DNA of 64,000 bases from DASVRA01 sp036388855 (GTDB taxonomy: Bacteria; Pseudomonadota; Alphaproteobacteria; Caulobacterales; Caulobacteraceae). Positions 40,572 through 49,126 of this stretch are shown here, one piece after another (positions within the stretch are counted from its first letter, which is position 1; every line of letters begins with the position of its first letter). The notes under the pieces were generated by a model that was not told the DNA's origin, ran no database searches, and was given only the letters and a program-made list of their open reading frames with translations. The position numbers were made by a program, and so were the translations under genes. The DNA lies in assembly GCA_036388855.1 (NCBI GenBank), contig DASVRA010000022.1, positions 62,001 to 126,000 of the forward strand. Reading direction: 5' to 3'.

Positions 40572-41500
40572 CGGGCGGCGGCCTCGGCGGTCTCGCGCAG
40601 GCCCAGGACGCGGCAGATGGCGTAGACCAGATCGGCGCGGTTCAGCGTGTAGAAGTGGAAGTCGGGGAAGCCCTCCTCCTTCAGCCGCGCGCACATCTCG
40701 GCGGCCACCGAGGCCGCGATCAAGCGGCGGGTGTCGGGGTCGTCGTCCAGTCCCTCGAACAGCTTGGCCAGCCAATCCGGCACGGCGGTGCGGCAGATGC
40801 CGGCCATGCGGCGCAGCGCCTTGAAGTTGGTCACGGGCATGATGCCGGGGACTATGGGGATGGTGACGCCTGCGGCTCGCACCCGCTCGACGAAGCGGAG
40901 GAAGGCGTCGAGGTCGAAGAAGAACTGGCTGATGGCGCGGGTCGCGCCGGCGTCGATCTTGGCCTTCAGAACGTCGATGTCGTGCGCCATCGAGGGGCTC
41001 TCGGGGTGGATCTCGGGATAGCAGGCGACGGAGATCTCGAAGGGGGCAACGCGGGCGGCGGCGGCGGCCAGTTCAGTGGCGTTGGCATAGCCGTCCGGCG
41101 GTGGGGCGTAGGGCCCGCAGGGCTCGCCCGGCGGGTCGCCGCGCAGGGCGACGAGGTGGCGCACGCCCATGGCCCAGTAGTCGCGCAGCACCTCGTCGAC
41201 CTCGGCGCGAGAGGCTTCGACGCAGGTGACGTGGGCGGCGGGCTGGAGGCCGGTTTCCTCCAGGATGCGGCGGATCGTGCGGTGGGTGCGCTCGCGGGTG
41301 GAGCCGCCGGCGCCGTAGGTGACCGAGACGAAGGCCGGGTTCAGCGGCGCGAGGCGGGCGATGGCGCCCCAGAGGGTGGCCTGGGCCTCGACCGTTTTGG
41401 GGGGGAAGAACTCGAACGACACCCGCCCAACATCGCCTGTCGCCTGTCCCGCGCGGGCGACGGGGCCGGAGAGGCTGGAGAGAGGGGCGGCGGCGCTCAC
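40568..41500 (-). CDS. metF: Methylenetetrahydrofolate reductase
   Basis: 310 residues. FAD enzyme motifs VSFEFFPPKT, FVSVTYGAGGSTRERT, HLVALRGDPPGE and AGVTIPIVPGIMPVTNFKALRRMA. It makes 5-methyl-THF, the methyl donor for MetH. First gene of metF-metH, overlapping metH by ATGA. Divergent from mlaA across about 100 bases, where I see no clear riboswitch. Confidence 0.96.
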   Translation of the reverse strand: MSAAAPLSSLSGPVARAGQATGDVGRVSFEFFPPKTVEAQATLWGAIARLAPLNPAFVSVTYGAGGSTRERTHRTIRRILEETGLQPAAHVTCVEASRAEVDEVLRDYWAMGVRHLVALRGDPPGEPCGPYAPPPDGYANATELAAAAARVAPFEISVACYPEIHPESPSMAHDIDVLKAKIDAGATRAISQFFFDLDAFLRFVERVRAAGVTIPIVPGIMPVTNFKALRRMAGICRTAVPDWLAKLFEGLDDDPDTRRLIAASVAAEMCARLKEEGFPDFHFYTLNRADLVYAICRVLGLRETAEAAAR

Positions 41501-41601
41501 GGCGCCCGTTGTGCAACGCAGGCCTGGCGGCGTCCACCGGCGGAACTCTGGCGTTCGCCGGCCATTTGGGTGTTAATGAGGCGCGTGAGTGGGGAGTTGT
41601 C

Positions 41602-42522
41602 ATGCGCGGGCAAGGGGTTGCGAGCCTGCTGAGCGCGGGTTGGGCCGTGGGCGCCGTGGCGGCGTGGATTCCGGGAGCGGCTTTGGCGCAGTCGGCGCCG
41701 GCGCCGGCGAGCGTAAATCCTAGGGCTCTGACGCCCTCCGATCCGCTGGAGCGGTTCAACCGGGCAATGTTCTCGGTGGACCGGCGGATCAACAAGCTGA
41801 TCGCCGGCAAGACGCCGTCATTGGGAGCGCCCAAGTTCGTCTCGCCGAAGGTTAGGAACGGGGTCTACAACTTCTTCAACAACCTCGGAGAGCCGGTCAC
41901 CGCGGCCAACGACGTGCTGCAGATGAAGTGGAAACGGGCGGGGGTCGCCACCGCCCGCTTCGCCACCAACACCACGGTGGGTCTGCTGGGGACCGACGAC
42001 GTGGCCAGCCGGTGGGGGCTGAAGCGGCACCGGGAGGATTTCGGCCAGACGCTGGCGCGGTGGGGGGCGCCGGCCGGGCCCTACATCTACCTGCCGCTGA
42101 TGGGGCCCAGCACGGTGCGCGACAAGCTCGCCGGCAAGGTCGACGGCTTCGCTCATCCACTGGGCTGGGTGGAAATGGACGAGCTGCCGTCCCGCGTCAT
42201 GGACTACACGGAAAGCGCGGTGCAGCCGAAGACGGTGTCGATCCGCACCCGCGCCCGCGTGGCGCAGGAGGCCGGCGAAACCGAGGACGAATACGCCTAC
42301 CTGCGCCGCCTCTATTACGCCCAGCGCGCGGCCGAGATACAGGACACGCCGGAGGCGGACCGCTACATCGTCCCCAGTGCCGGCGAGCCAGGCCCGATCA
42401 CGGTCCAAGCGCCCGTTGTGGCCGACGCGGCTTCAATCGCGCGATCCGACAGCGAAGCCGAAGCCGAAGCGGATGCCAGGGAGGCGGACATAGTCGCCGA
42501 AGCGGCCGGCGCTCGCCCATAG
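41602..42522 (+). CDS. mlaA: MlaA (VacJ) family outer-membrane phospholipid transport protein
   Basis: 306 residues from an ATG after GGGGAG. Signal peptide (AGWAVGAVAAWIPGAALA) then the MlaA domain: SDPLERFNRAMFSVDRRINK, VYNFFNNLGEPVTAANDVLQ, ATNTTVGLLGTDDVAS, FGQTLARWG and YIYLPLMGPSTVRD. It removes phospholipid from the outer leaflet of the outer membrane. No lipobox Cys is evident, so it may be soluble or anchored otherwise. The acidic C-terminal tail (about 265-306) is extra. The other mla genes are not here. Confidence 0.9.
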   Translation: MRGQGVASLLSAGWAVGAVAAWIPGAALAQSAPAPASVNPRALTPSDPLERFNRAMFSVDRRINKLIAGKTPSLGAPKFVSPKVRNGVYNFFNNLGEPVTAANDVLQMKWKRAGVATARFATNTTVGLLGTDDVASRWGLKRHREDFGQTLARWGAPAGPYIYLPLMGPSTVRDKLAGKVDGFAHPLGWVEMDELPSRVMDYTESAVQPKTVSIRTRARVAQEAGETEDEYAYLRRLYYAQRAAEIQDTPEADRYIVPSAGEPGPITVQAPVVADAASIARSDSEAEAEADAREADIVAEAAGARP

Positions 42523-42582
42523 AAAGCTGGGCGCTCCACCGGCCCAGAATGACCCGTGGAGCGCCCTTGGCGGCGCAGGCGC

Positions 42583-43158
42583 TTAGTGGCGCACCTGCCG
42601 GTCGTGCTTGTTGATGAAGATGCGCCGGCTGAGCGCATCCATGCGGCGGTCGAGGTCGCGGCGCTCGGCCAGGGTGAGGCCGCCGCCGGAGCGCCGGTAG
42701 GTCGCCTCCATCGCCGCCAGGCCGTTGAACTCGGCGCGCAGCTGGTTGGCCTCGGCCTGGGTCAGGGCGCCGTTGCGCACGCCGGTCTGGATGCGGGTGA
42801 CGAAGGTCGCCTGGCGCTGGTTGATGGTGCGCCAGTTGCGGACGTAGTCGATGTCGGTCTTGTTGATCGCGATCCGCATCTGCAGTCCGTTCAGCCGCCG
42901 GTCGAGGTCCGCGCGCTCGCCGGCCGAGAGGCCGTTGGTGGCGCGGTAGCGGGCTTCGAGATTGGCGATGCCGCGGAACTCGCCGCGCAGGATGACCGCC
43001 TCGGTCGGAGTCAGGGTGCCGGCGCGGATGCCTTGGTTGATCCGCTGTTCGAGCATGGCCTGGCGCTGGTTGATGGGCATCCAGGCTTGCGCGAAGGCCG
43101 GAACCGCGGCGGCCGTCAGCGCGGAGGCCGCGATGGCCGACATGAGTAGACGCTTCAT
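42583..43158 (-). CDS. Secreted protein with two 70-residue repeats
   Basis: 191 residues. Signal peptide (SAIAASALTAAAVPAFA) followed by two tandem repeats. The first, at about 29-100, has INQRQAMLEQRINQGIRAGT, LRGEFRGIANLEARYRATNG and AINKTD. The second, at about 112-185, has INQRQATFVTRIQTGVRNGA, LRAEFNGLAAMEATYRRSGG and FINKHD. Both are all-helical in appearance. I know no function. It should be periplasmic. Confidence 0.75.
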   Translation of the reverse strand: MKRLLMSAIAASALTAAAVPAFAQAWMPINQRQAMLEQRINQGIRAGTLTPTEAVILRGEFRGIANLEARYRATNGLSAGERADLDRRLNGLQMRIAINKTDIDYVRNWRTINQRQATFVTRIQTGVRNGALTQAEANQLRAEFNGLAAMEATYRRSGGGLTLAERRDLDRRMDALSRRIFINKHDRQVRH

Positions 43159-43389
43159 TTTTCTGCTCCTCTGCGTTGGACGACGCCGTTCCGACGTCGA
43201 GGGGGACTAAACACCCGTGGCGCTGAGCCCGGTCTGAATGCCTCGCGCGAGGCTCGTTCATCTACATTACAACGCCGCCATCCAGCGGACGTGGCATCTA
43301 GGCCATCGGCGGCCATTGCGGCAACAGCTTGGCCGTAGGCTGGAGCGCGGGCTCGCGCCCGAGGTTGCGCGCCATTATGCAGGGCGGGA

Positions 43390-44541
43390 ATGACCCACCC
43401 CAAACCCCAGGCGCGGCCGGCGCGGCCGTTCTTTTCCTCCGGGCCCTGCGTGAAGCCCCCAGCATGGTCGCCGCAGCGGCTGTCACGCGGCTGGCTGGGG
43501 CGAAACCATCGCGCGCCGGGCGGGAAGGAGCGGCTGAGAACGGCCATCGACCGCACCCGGGCGCTGCTTGAGCTGCCGGACGACTACCTGCTCGCCATCA
43601 CGCCCGCTTCGGACACGGGCGCGGTCGAGCTGGCCATGTGGTCGCTGCTGGGGCCGAGGCCGGTGCAGCTGCTCAGCTTCGAGGTGTTCGGCCGCACCTG
43701 GGTGCGCGACGGCCGCGAACTGAAGCTGGAGGTCGAGGCGCTGGAGGCGCCGTTCGGGCGGCTGCCGGACCTGTCGCGGGTGCGCCCGGATCACGACCTA
43801 GTGTTCCCGTGGAACGGCACCACCTCGGGCGTGCGGGTCCCGGACGCCGGGTTCATCAGCGCTGAGCGGGAGGGGGTGACGATCTGCGACGCCACCTCGG
43901 CGGTGTTCGCCCAGCGGCTGGACTGGTCCAAGCTCGATGCGGTGACCTTCTCCTGGCAGAAGGCGCTGGGCGGCGAGGCGGGGCACGGGATGCTGGCGCT
44001 GAGCCCGCGCGCGGTGGAGCGGATCGAGGGCTACGATCCACCCTGGCCGCTGCCCAAGCTGTTCCGGCTGAAGAGCGAGGGACGGCTGGACCGCACGATC
44101 TTCGAGGGCGCCACGATCAACACGCCGTCGATGCTGTGCGTGGAGGACTGGCTCGCCTGCCTGGACTGGGCCGAGGGCTGCGGCGGCCCGGCCGCCCTGC
44201 GCGCCCGCGCCGACCGCAACTTCGTGGCTCTGGCGCGGTGGGTGGAGCGGACGGCGTGGGTGGACTTCCTGGCGGAGGAGCCGGCGACGCGGTCGAACAC
44301 CTCGGCGTGCCTGAAGATCATCGAGCCGAATTTCACCGCCTTGCCCGAGGACCGGCAACGGCAGTTCGTCAGCGGCATGGCCAGGCGCCTGGAAGCCGAA
44401 GGCGCGGCCTTCGACGTTGAAGCCCATCGCAGCGCGCCGCCGGGCCTGCGCATCTGGTGCGGCCCCACGGTCGATGCGGAAGATGTCGAAGCGCTCGGGC
44501 CGTGGCTCGCCTGGGCCTATGCGCATGCGCGAGCAGGTTAG
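43390..44541 (+). CDS. serC: Phosphoserine aminotransferase
   Basis: 383 residues, alphaproteobacterial type. SSGPCVKPPAW at the N-terminus, FPWNGTTSGVRVPD, the PLP lysine Lys191 in SWQKALGGEAGHGML, and NTPSMLCVEDWL. It makes phosphoserine for serine synthesis. serA, usually next to it, is not in the window. The 231 bases before it (43159-43389) hold no gene. Stop overlaps the convergent ybaB gene by 4 bases. Confidence 0.95.
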   Translation: MTHPKPQARPARPFFSSGPCVKPPAWSPQRLSRGWLGRNHRAPGGKERLRTAIDRTRALLELPDDYLLAITPASDTGAVELAMWSLLGPRPVQLLSFEVFGRTWVRDGRELKLEVEALEAPFGRLPDLSRVRPDHDLVFPWNGTTSGVRVPDAGFISAEREGVTICDATSAVFAQRLDWSKLDAVTFSWQKALGGEAGHGMLALSPRAVERIEGYDPPWPLPKLFRLKSEGRLDRTIFEGATINTPSMLCVEDWLACLDWAEGCGGPAALRARADRNFVALARWVERTAWVDFLAEEPATRSNTSACLKIIEPNFTALPEDRQRQFVSGMARRLEAEGAAFDVEAHRSAPPGLRIWCGPTVDAEDVEALGPWLAWAYAHARAG

Positions 44542-44867
44542 AACGGCATCCCCGGCAACCCGCCGCCCATGCCGGCCAGCGGCCCGGCGACCTCCTTCAT
44601 CATCTCCGCCTGCTGGGTGTCGAGCTTGCGCTTGGCGTCGGCGTGGGCGGCGACGATCAGGTCCGCGATCACCTCGCCCTCGCCCGGCTGCACCAGGCTT
44701 TCGTCCAATCTGACAGCCTTAAGCTCGCCGGCCCCCGACAGGGTGACCGTCACCATGCCGCCGCCGGACGTGCCCTCCACGCTCGCGGCGGTCAGCCGCG
44801 CTTGGGCCTCCTGCAGCCGCTGCTGCATGGCCTGGGCCTGTTTCATGATCTCGCCGAGGTCCTTCAT
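44538..44867 (-). CDS. ybaB: YbaB/EbfC nucleoid-associated protein
   Basis: 109 residues from the ATG at 44867 (MKDLGEIMKQAQAMQQRLQ). It has the family's N-terminal helix, GGGMVTVTLSGAGELKAVRLD core and a C-terminal helix and GGLPGMPF tail. It binds DNA as a dimer. In many bacteria the order is dnaX-ybaB-recR. Here an OmpA-like gene lies between dnaX and ybaB on the other strand, and recR is absent. Confidence 0.95.
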   Translation of the reverse strand: MKDLGEIMKQAQAMQQRLQEAQARLTAASVEGTSGGGMVTVTLSGAGELKAVRLDESLVQPGEGEVIADLIVAAHADAKRKLDTQQAEMMKEVAGPLAGMGGGLPGMPF

Positions 44868-44964
44868 GGTCGCCGTGCTATCGGCGGCGCGCCGCGCCCG
44901 CAAGCATGGGGTGGAACCCAAGCTTGGCCTTGGGTAGTTATGTTGGTCTGGTGAGGAGGCCCTT

Positions 44965-45435
44965 ATGGCCGTGCGAACGAAGTGGGCGGTCTGCGCCTTG
45001 GGATTGGCGGCGGTGGTGGCGCTGGAGGGCTGCGCCCAGATGCAGGGGGCCCGCTCGCGTGTGGCCGGAATGGTGGCGCGCCAGCCGTGCGAGAACGTCT
45101 CCACCACCTTCTATTTCGAGAGCGGCTCGGACCAGCTCAGCGACCCCGCCAAACAGGTCGTGGCCGAGACGGCGAAGATGGTCGGGAATTGCCAGGTGGG
45201 CGAATTGCAGCTGGTTGGCCTGGCTGATCCCGCCGGCGCGCCCGCCGCCAATGTCGAACTCTCCAACCGGCGCGCGCAGGCGGTGCTGGATGCTTTCGTA
45301 GCGCAGGGGGTGAACATCCCCCGCTTCAACATCGTGGCGGCCGGCGAGCGGGGAGCCACTGGCGCTTCGGGGGTGGTGGAGCCGATCCGGCGGCGGGTGG
45401 AGGCGACGCTGGTGGTGGGGCGGCAACGGAGCTGA
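44965..45435 (+). CDS. OmpA-family lipoprotein
   Basis: 156 residues after a strong GAGGAGG site. Lipoprotein signal with lipobox LEGC near residue 23. The C-terminal OmpA-like domain (about 47-150) shows TTFYFESGSDQLSD, GLADPAGAPAANVELSNRRA and RFNIVAAGER. It should be held in the outer membrane and touch peptidoglycan. It sits between dnaX and ybaB in the reverse direction, which looks like an insertion. Close in style to Pal-type proteins but not the usual Pal. Confidence 0.85.
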   Translation: MAVRTKWAVCALGLAAVVALEGCAQMQGARSRVAGMVARQPCENVSTTFYFESGSDQLSDPAKQVVAETAKMVGNCQVGELQLVGLADPAGAPAANVELSNRRAQAVLDAFVAQGVNIPRFNIVAAGERGATGASGVVEPIRRRVEATLVVGRQRS

Positions 45436-45453
45436 CCGCCTCCGTCCATGGGC

Positions 45454-47232
45454 TTAGTCCTCCGGCGCAGGCTCGTTGGCGGCGGGCGCTTCGGCCTTGA
45501 GATCGCGCACGCCAACGATCTCGGCGCCGGGGAAGGTGCGCATCACCGCCTGAACAAAAGGATCAGTTTCGATGGCTTGGCGGGCGGCGCGGGTTTCGCG
45601 CTGCTGGCGCTCCCAGGCCGATTCCGCGCCGCCGCCGCCCTGGGCGGCGACGAGCCAGGGTTGACCGGTCCAGTCCTTCAGCCGGGCGGACAGGCGCTGG
45701 GCGAGGTTGGAGGGGCAGCCGGGAGCGGGCTCGAATTCAATGGCGCCAGGGCGGAAGGAGATCGGGCGGACGTAGCGCTCCACGTCGAGCTTCAGCGTGA
45801 TGTCGCGCCGGGCGCCGATCAGCGAGACCACATCCTCGAACTTCGCAAGCTGCGGCGCGGGCTGAGGCTTGGCGGCAGGCTGCACCGCACGTGCTACGGC
45901 GCCACCGCCTCCGGCCGCACCGGTCGTGCCGCCGCCGCCGGCACTGCCTCCGCCGGTAGGCGCTTGGCCGTCGCGGAGCGCGCGCAGCGCCTCCTCCGGA
46001 CCGGGCAGGTCGGCGGCGTAGCAGAGGCGGATCAGGGTCATCTCCACCGTGGCGGTCGGGTCCGACGCGCGGCGGGCCTCCTCGTGGGCCTTGAGAAGCA
46101 TCTGCCACAGGCGCGACAGGACGCCCGCGGAGAGTTCGGCACCGAGCGCGGTCAGGCGCGCGGCCTGATCCTTGGGCAGGGTCAGAGCCTGGGGCCCCAG
46201 CGCCTTGGCGACCGAGGCGGAATGGGCGTGTTCGAGCAGATCGCCCGCCACCTGCACCGGGTCGGCGCCATAGCCGTGGAGGTCGCGGAAGGTGGTCAGG
46301 GCCTCGGCGGTGTTGCCCTGCACCACCTGTTCGAACAGGGCGATGGTCTGGGTTCGGTCGGCGAGGCCCAGCATGTCGCGCACTACCTCGGCGGTGACCA
46401 CCTGGCCCCGGTCGGTCTGGACGATCGCCTGGTCGAGCAGCGAGAGGCCGTCGCGCACCGAGCCCTCGGCGGCGCGGGCGATGAGGGCCAGGCCGTCGGT
46501 TTCGATCTTGGCGCCCTCGGCCTGGGCGATCTTCTCCAGGTGAGCGATCAGAACCTCGGGCTCGACGCGGCGCAGGTCGAAGCGCTGGCAGCGGGACAGG
46601 ATGGTGACCGGAACCTTCCGGATTTCGGTGGTGGCGAAGATGAACTTGGCGTGCGGCGGGGGCTCCTCCAGCGTCTTCAGCAGCGCGTTGAACGCGCCCT
46701 TGGATAGCATGTGCACCTCGTCGATGACGTAGACCTTGTAGCGCGCCTGGACCGGGGCGTAGCGGACGCCGTCGAGGATCTCGCGCATGTCGTCCACGCC
46801 GGTGCGGCTGGCGGCGTCGAGCTCCAGCACATCGATGTGGCGGCCGTCGATGGTGGCGCGGCACTGGCGGCCTTCGGCAGCGAGGTTCACCGAGGGGGCG
46901 TTGACCGTGTCGCTCTCGAAGTTGAGCGCGCGGGCGAGCAGGCGGGCGGTGGTGGTCTTGCCGACCCCCCGGACGCCGGTGAGCATGAAGGCGTGGGCGA
47001 TGCGGCCGGTGGAAAAGGCATTGGTCAGGGTGCGGACCATCGCCTCCTGGCCGATCAGGTCCTCGAAGGTGCGGGGGCGGTATTTGCGCGCCAGCACTTC
47101 GTAGGCGCCGCCGTCGGCGGGGGCTTGGCCTACGGCTTCACCGGGAGCGGGTTCAGGAGCGCCGCCGAACATGTCGGAGGTGTTCTCGTCCCGCTCCGGG
47201 GCCTCCGCTTCCAAAACGAGGTCTTCGGCCAT
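45454..47232 (-). CDS. dnaX: DNA polymerase III tau/gamma subunit
   Basis: 592 residues from the ATG at 47232. A longer frame starts at 47253. The clamp-loader AAA+ core has YRPRTFEDLIGQEAMVRTL, Walker A GVRGVGKTTTARLLARALN, Walker B VYVIDEVHML and SRCQRFDLRRVEPEVL. The tau C-terminal part is Gly/Pro-rich (QAPTGGGSAGGGG) and then a domain near the end. It loads the sliding clamp and links replicase cores. Downstream of ffs on the same strand. Confidence 0.96.
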   Translation of the reverse strand: MAEDLVLEAEAPERDENTSDMFGGAPEPAPGEAVGQAPADGGAYEVLARKYRPRTFEDLIGQEAMVRTLTNAFSTGRIAHAFMLTGVRGVGKTTTARLLARALNFESDTVNAPSVNLAAEGRQCRATIDGRHIDVLELDAASRTGVDDMREILDGVRYAPVQARYKVYVIDEVHMLSKGAFNALLKTLEEPPPHAKFIFATTEIRKVPVTILSRCQRFDLRRVEPEVLIAHLEKIAQAEGAKIETDGLALIARAAEGSVRDGLSLLDQAIVQTDRGQVVTAEVVRDMLGLADRTQTIALFEQVVQGNTAEALTTFRDLHGYGADPVQVAGDLLEHAHSASVAKALGPQALTLPKDQAARLTALGAELSAGVLSRLWQMLLKAHEEARRASDPTATVEMTLIRLCYAADLPGPEEALRALRDGQAPTGGGSAGGGGTTGAAGGGGAVARAVQPAAKPQPAPQLAKFEDVVSLIGARRDITLKLDVERYVRPISFRPGAIEFEPAPGCPSNLAQRLSARLKDWTGQPWLVAAQGGGGAESAWERQQRETRAARQAIETDPFVQAVMRTFPGAEIVGVRDLKAEAPAANEPAPED

Positions 47233-47252
47233 GCCTCGGATGAGCCCCACCA

Positions 47253-47350
47253 CCGCTCATCCCCGCGAAAGCGGGGACCCTGGTGCTTTATCGTAGAGCG
47301 GCGGGGGCTTCAGAAAAAGCCTGGGTCCGGGCTTTCGCCGGGAAGAGCGG
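47253..47350. repeat. REP-like inverted repeat between ffs and dnaX
   Basis: Arms of about 37 bases: CCGCTCATCCCCGCGAAAGC and GGGGACCC on one side, and CCGGGCTTTCGCCGGGAAGAGCGG on the other (written as two runs here), form a long imperfect hairpin around GAGCGGCGGGGGC. The CCGCGAAAGCGGGGACCC-type motif is a familiar dispersed repeat in alphaproteobacteria. Related to 37745-37813. Confidence 0.75.
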
Positions 47351-47365
47351 AAAGAAAAAATGGAA
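47351..47365 (-). terminator. T-run at the 3' end of SRP RNA
   Basis: On the reverse strand the SRP RNA helix ends in CTCC and is followed by CACCCTTCCA and TTTTTTCTTT. The T-run sits just after the closing helix, a fair Rho-independent end. It is placed directly before the REP-like repeat. Confidence 0.55.
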
Positions 47366-47463
47366 GGGTGGAGACTGGACGGCGACCCGGAGCGAAACTC
47401 GTTACGGCTGCTTCCTTCCGGACCTGACCGGGTTGGCGAGGGCTCCGCCCGCCGCCAGCCTCC
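47366..47463 (-). ncRNA. ffs: Bacterial signal recognition particle RNA (4.5S)
   Basis: The reverse strand contains GGTCAGGTCCGGAAGGAAGC, the conserved SRP RNA apical loop and Ffh-binding region, followed by AGCC. The flanks pair as one long hairpin, with GGAGGCTGG at the 5' end pairing to CCAGTCTCC at the 3' end. About 98 bases. It guides Ffh and ribosomes to the membrane. A promoter fits exactly in front of it. dnaX follows, a common neighbour. Confidence 0.95.
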
Positions 47464-47469
47464 GCGCGC

Positions 47470-47498
47470 TATATCGCCGCTCGATCTCGCCCGTGCAA
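47470..47498 (-). promoter_or_regulatory. Sigma-70-type promoter of ffs
   Basis: On the reverse strand TTGCAC (47498-47493), 17 bases, then GATATA (47475-47470). The next 7 bases lead to the predicted 5' end of the SRP RNA at 47463. Both the spacing and the start fit. Confidence 0.75.
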
Positions 47499-47580
47499 GG
47501 CGCGGCATCCGCAACCAACATAGTTGCAGATAGCCGCCGCCGCATTATCTAGAGCGCCAGTCACTTCGGGAGGACATCAG

Positions 47581-48279
47581 ATGATCGACCGCCGTCCGTT
47601 CGAGAGCCTCGGCCATGCCGACCATGGCTGGCTGAACGCCCGCCACCACTTCTCCTTCGCCAACTATCATGAGCCGAGGCGGATGGGGTGGGGCGCCTTG
47701 CGCGTGTGGAACGACGACGAGATCGCGGCGAACTCGGGCTTTCCACCGCACCCGCACGCGGACATGGAGATCATCACCTACGTCCGCTCGGGCGCGATCA
47801 CCCATCAGGACTCGATGGGCAACCACGGCCGCACGGGCGCGGGCGATGTGCAGGTGATGTCAGCGGGCTCCGGGGTGCGCCATGCCGAGTTTAACGTGGA
47901 GCCGGAAACCACCACGCTTTTCCAGATCTGGATCATGCCGCGCGAGCGGGGCGGCAGGCCCTCGTGGGGGACCAAGCCGTTCCCCAAGGGGGACCGTTCG
48001 GGACGGTTCGTCACCCTGGCTTCCGGGTTCGAGGGAGACACGGACGCCCTGCCGATCCGCACCGACGCGCGGGTGCTGGGCGCCACGCTGAAGGCGGGGG
48101 AGGAGGCGGTTTACACGCTCGATCCTTCGCGCCACGCCTACCTTGTCCTGACGCAGGGCGAGGTGGAAGTGAACGGGGTGAAGCTGTCTCCACGTGACGG
48201 GGCCGCCATAACGGGCGAACCCAGCGTGGCCGTGCGGGCGCTTCGCGACGCCGAAGTTGTGATGGTCGACTCGGTGTGA
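47581..48279 (+). CDS. Pirin-family protein (YhhW-like)
   Basis: 232 residues from an ATG after GGAGGACATCAG. Cupin fold with the metal residues in PPHPHADMEIITYV, then HQDSMGNHGRTGAGDVQVMSAG, SGVRHAEFN and ETTTLFQIWIMP. YhhW-type pirins oxidise quercetin in vitro, but the role in most bacteria is unclear. It is divergent from the ffs-dnaX unit. Full length for the family. Confidence 0.93.
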   Translation: MIDRRPFESLGHADHGWLNARHHFSFANYHEPRRMGWGALRVWNDDEIAANSGFPPHPHADMEIITYVRSGAITHQDSMGNHGRTGAGDVQVMSAGSGVRHAEFNVEPETTTLFQIWIMPRERGGRPSWGTKPFPKGDRSGRFVTLASGFEGDTDALPIRTDARVLGATLKAGEEAVYTLDPSRHAYLVLTQGEVEVNGVKLSPRDGAAITGEPSVAVRALRDAEVVMVDSV

Positions 48280-48329
48280 CGGTTTTGCCGGTTGACCGCT
48301 GAACCCCGGTCGCCGATCACTTGCGGCCG

Positions 48330-48863
48330 ATGACCTCGCAGAAAACCGCGAAGCAAGACGGCCCCACAGTCTTGGTGGTGGACGACAACCAGCACATGCG
48401 GGTGCTGCTGATCGAGGTGCTGCGCGCCATCGGGGTGGGCGAGGTGCGCGAGGCGTCCGACGGCTCCGAGGCGCTGAACGTCCTGCGCCAACGCCGCATC
48501 GACCTGGTGATCTGCGACCTGGCGATGCAGCCGGTGGACGGGATCGATTTCGTGCGGCTGCTGCGCACCTCGCCCGACAGCCCCGACCAGATGGTGCCGG
48601 TGATCATCGTCTCGGGCCACTCGACGGCCAGCAAGGTCTATGAGGCGCGCGACGCCGGGGCCAACGAGTTCCTGGTCAAGCCGATCACCGCCCGTGGCGT
48701 GCTCGACCGCATCGCGCGGGTGATCCACCAGCCGCGCGACTTCGTGCGCAGCACCGACTACGTCGGGCCGGACCGGCGGCGAAAGGACGATCCGAACTAC
48801 GAGGGCCCATGGCGCCGGGCGGGGGACCAGGAGGCCGTGCCGGCTTCGGTATCCCGCTCTTAA
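48330..48863 (+). CDS. CheY-like response regulator with GPDRRR tail
   Basis: 177 residues. The receiver domain (about 13-135) has VLVVDDNQHMR, Asp63 in LVICDLAMQPVDG and KPI. The C-terminal tail of about 40 residues includes STDYVGPDRRRKDDPNYEGP and no DNA-binding domain. That YxGPDRRR motif recurs in alphaproteobacterial regulators and its role is unknown. No kinase gene is adjacent, so the partner is not known. The ATG is preferred over a TTG three codons before. Confidence 0.85.
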   Translation: MTSQKTAKQDGPTVLVVDDNQHMRVLLIEVLRAIGVGEVREASDGSEALNVLRQRRIDLVICDLAMQPVDGIDFVRLLRTSPDSPDQMVPVIIVSGHSTASKVYEARDAGANEFLVKPITARGVLDRIARVIHQPRDFVRSTDYVGPDRRRKDDPNYEGPWRRAGDQEAVPASVSRS

Positions 48864-48906
48864 CCTTCGGCGGCGCAGGCTGCCTGGGCTGAATCCGGAG
48901 GCCAAG

Positions 48907-49098
48907 ATGGTTCGCAAACTGCTGATTGCCGCCCTGGTGCTGGGCTGCTCGGTTCCGAGTTCCGGCTGTCTCGTCATCGCGGGCGCCGCCGTGGTCGCGG
49001 CGAAGAAGAAGCACGACCACAAGAAGGCCTGCGAGGCGGTGGCCGCCGGGCAGCCTGTCGACCCCGAAAAAGCCCCGAAGAACTGCGACGAAGGCTAG
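48907..49098 (+). CDS. Small putative lipoprotein
   Basis: 63 residues after GGAGGCCAAG. A hydrophobic signal with lipobox-like SSGC (Cys near residue 21), then CLVIAGAAVVAAKKKHDHKK and a polar tail with two more Cys. No known family. Followed 28 bases later by a second small lipoprotein-like gene, so they may be one unit. Confidence 0.6.
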   Translation: MVRKLLIAALVLGCSVPSSGCLVIAGAAVVAAKKKHDHKKACEAVAAGQPVDPEKAPKNCDEG

Positions 49099-49126
49099 AC
49101 GGCGGCTGACGCCGGCGAGCCTGTCC

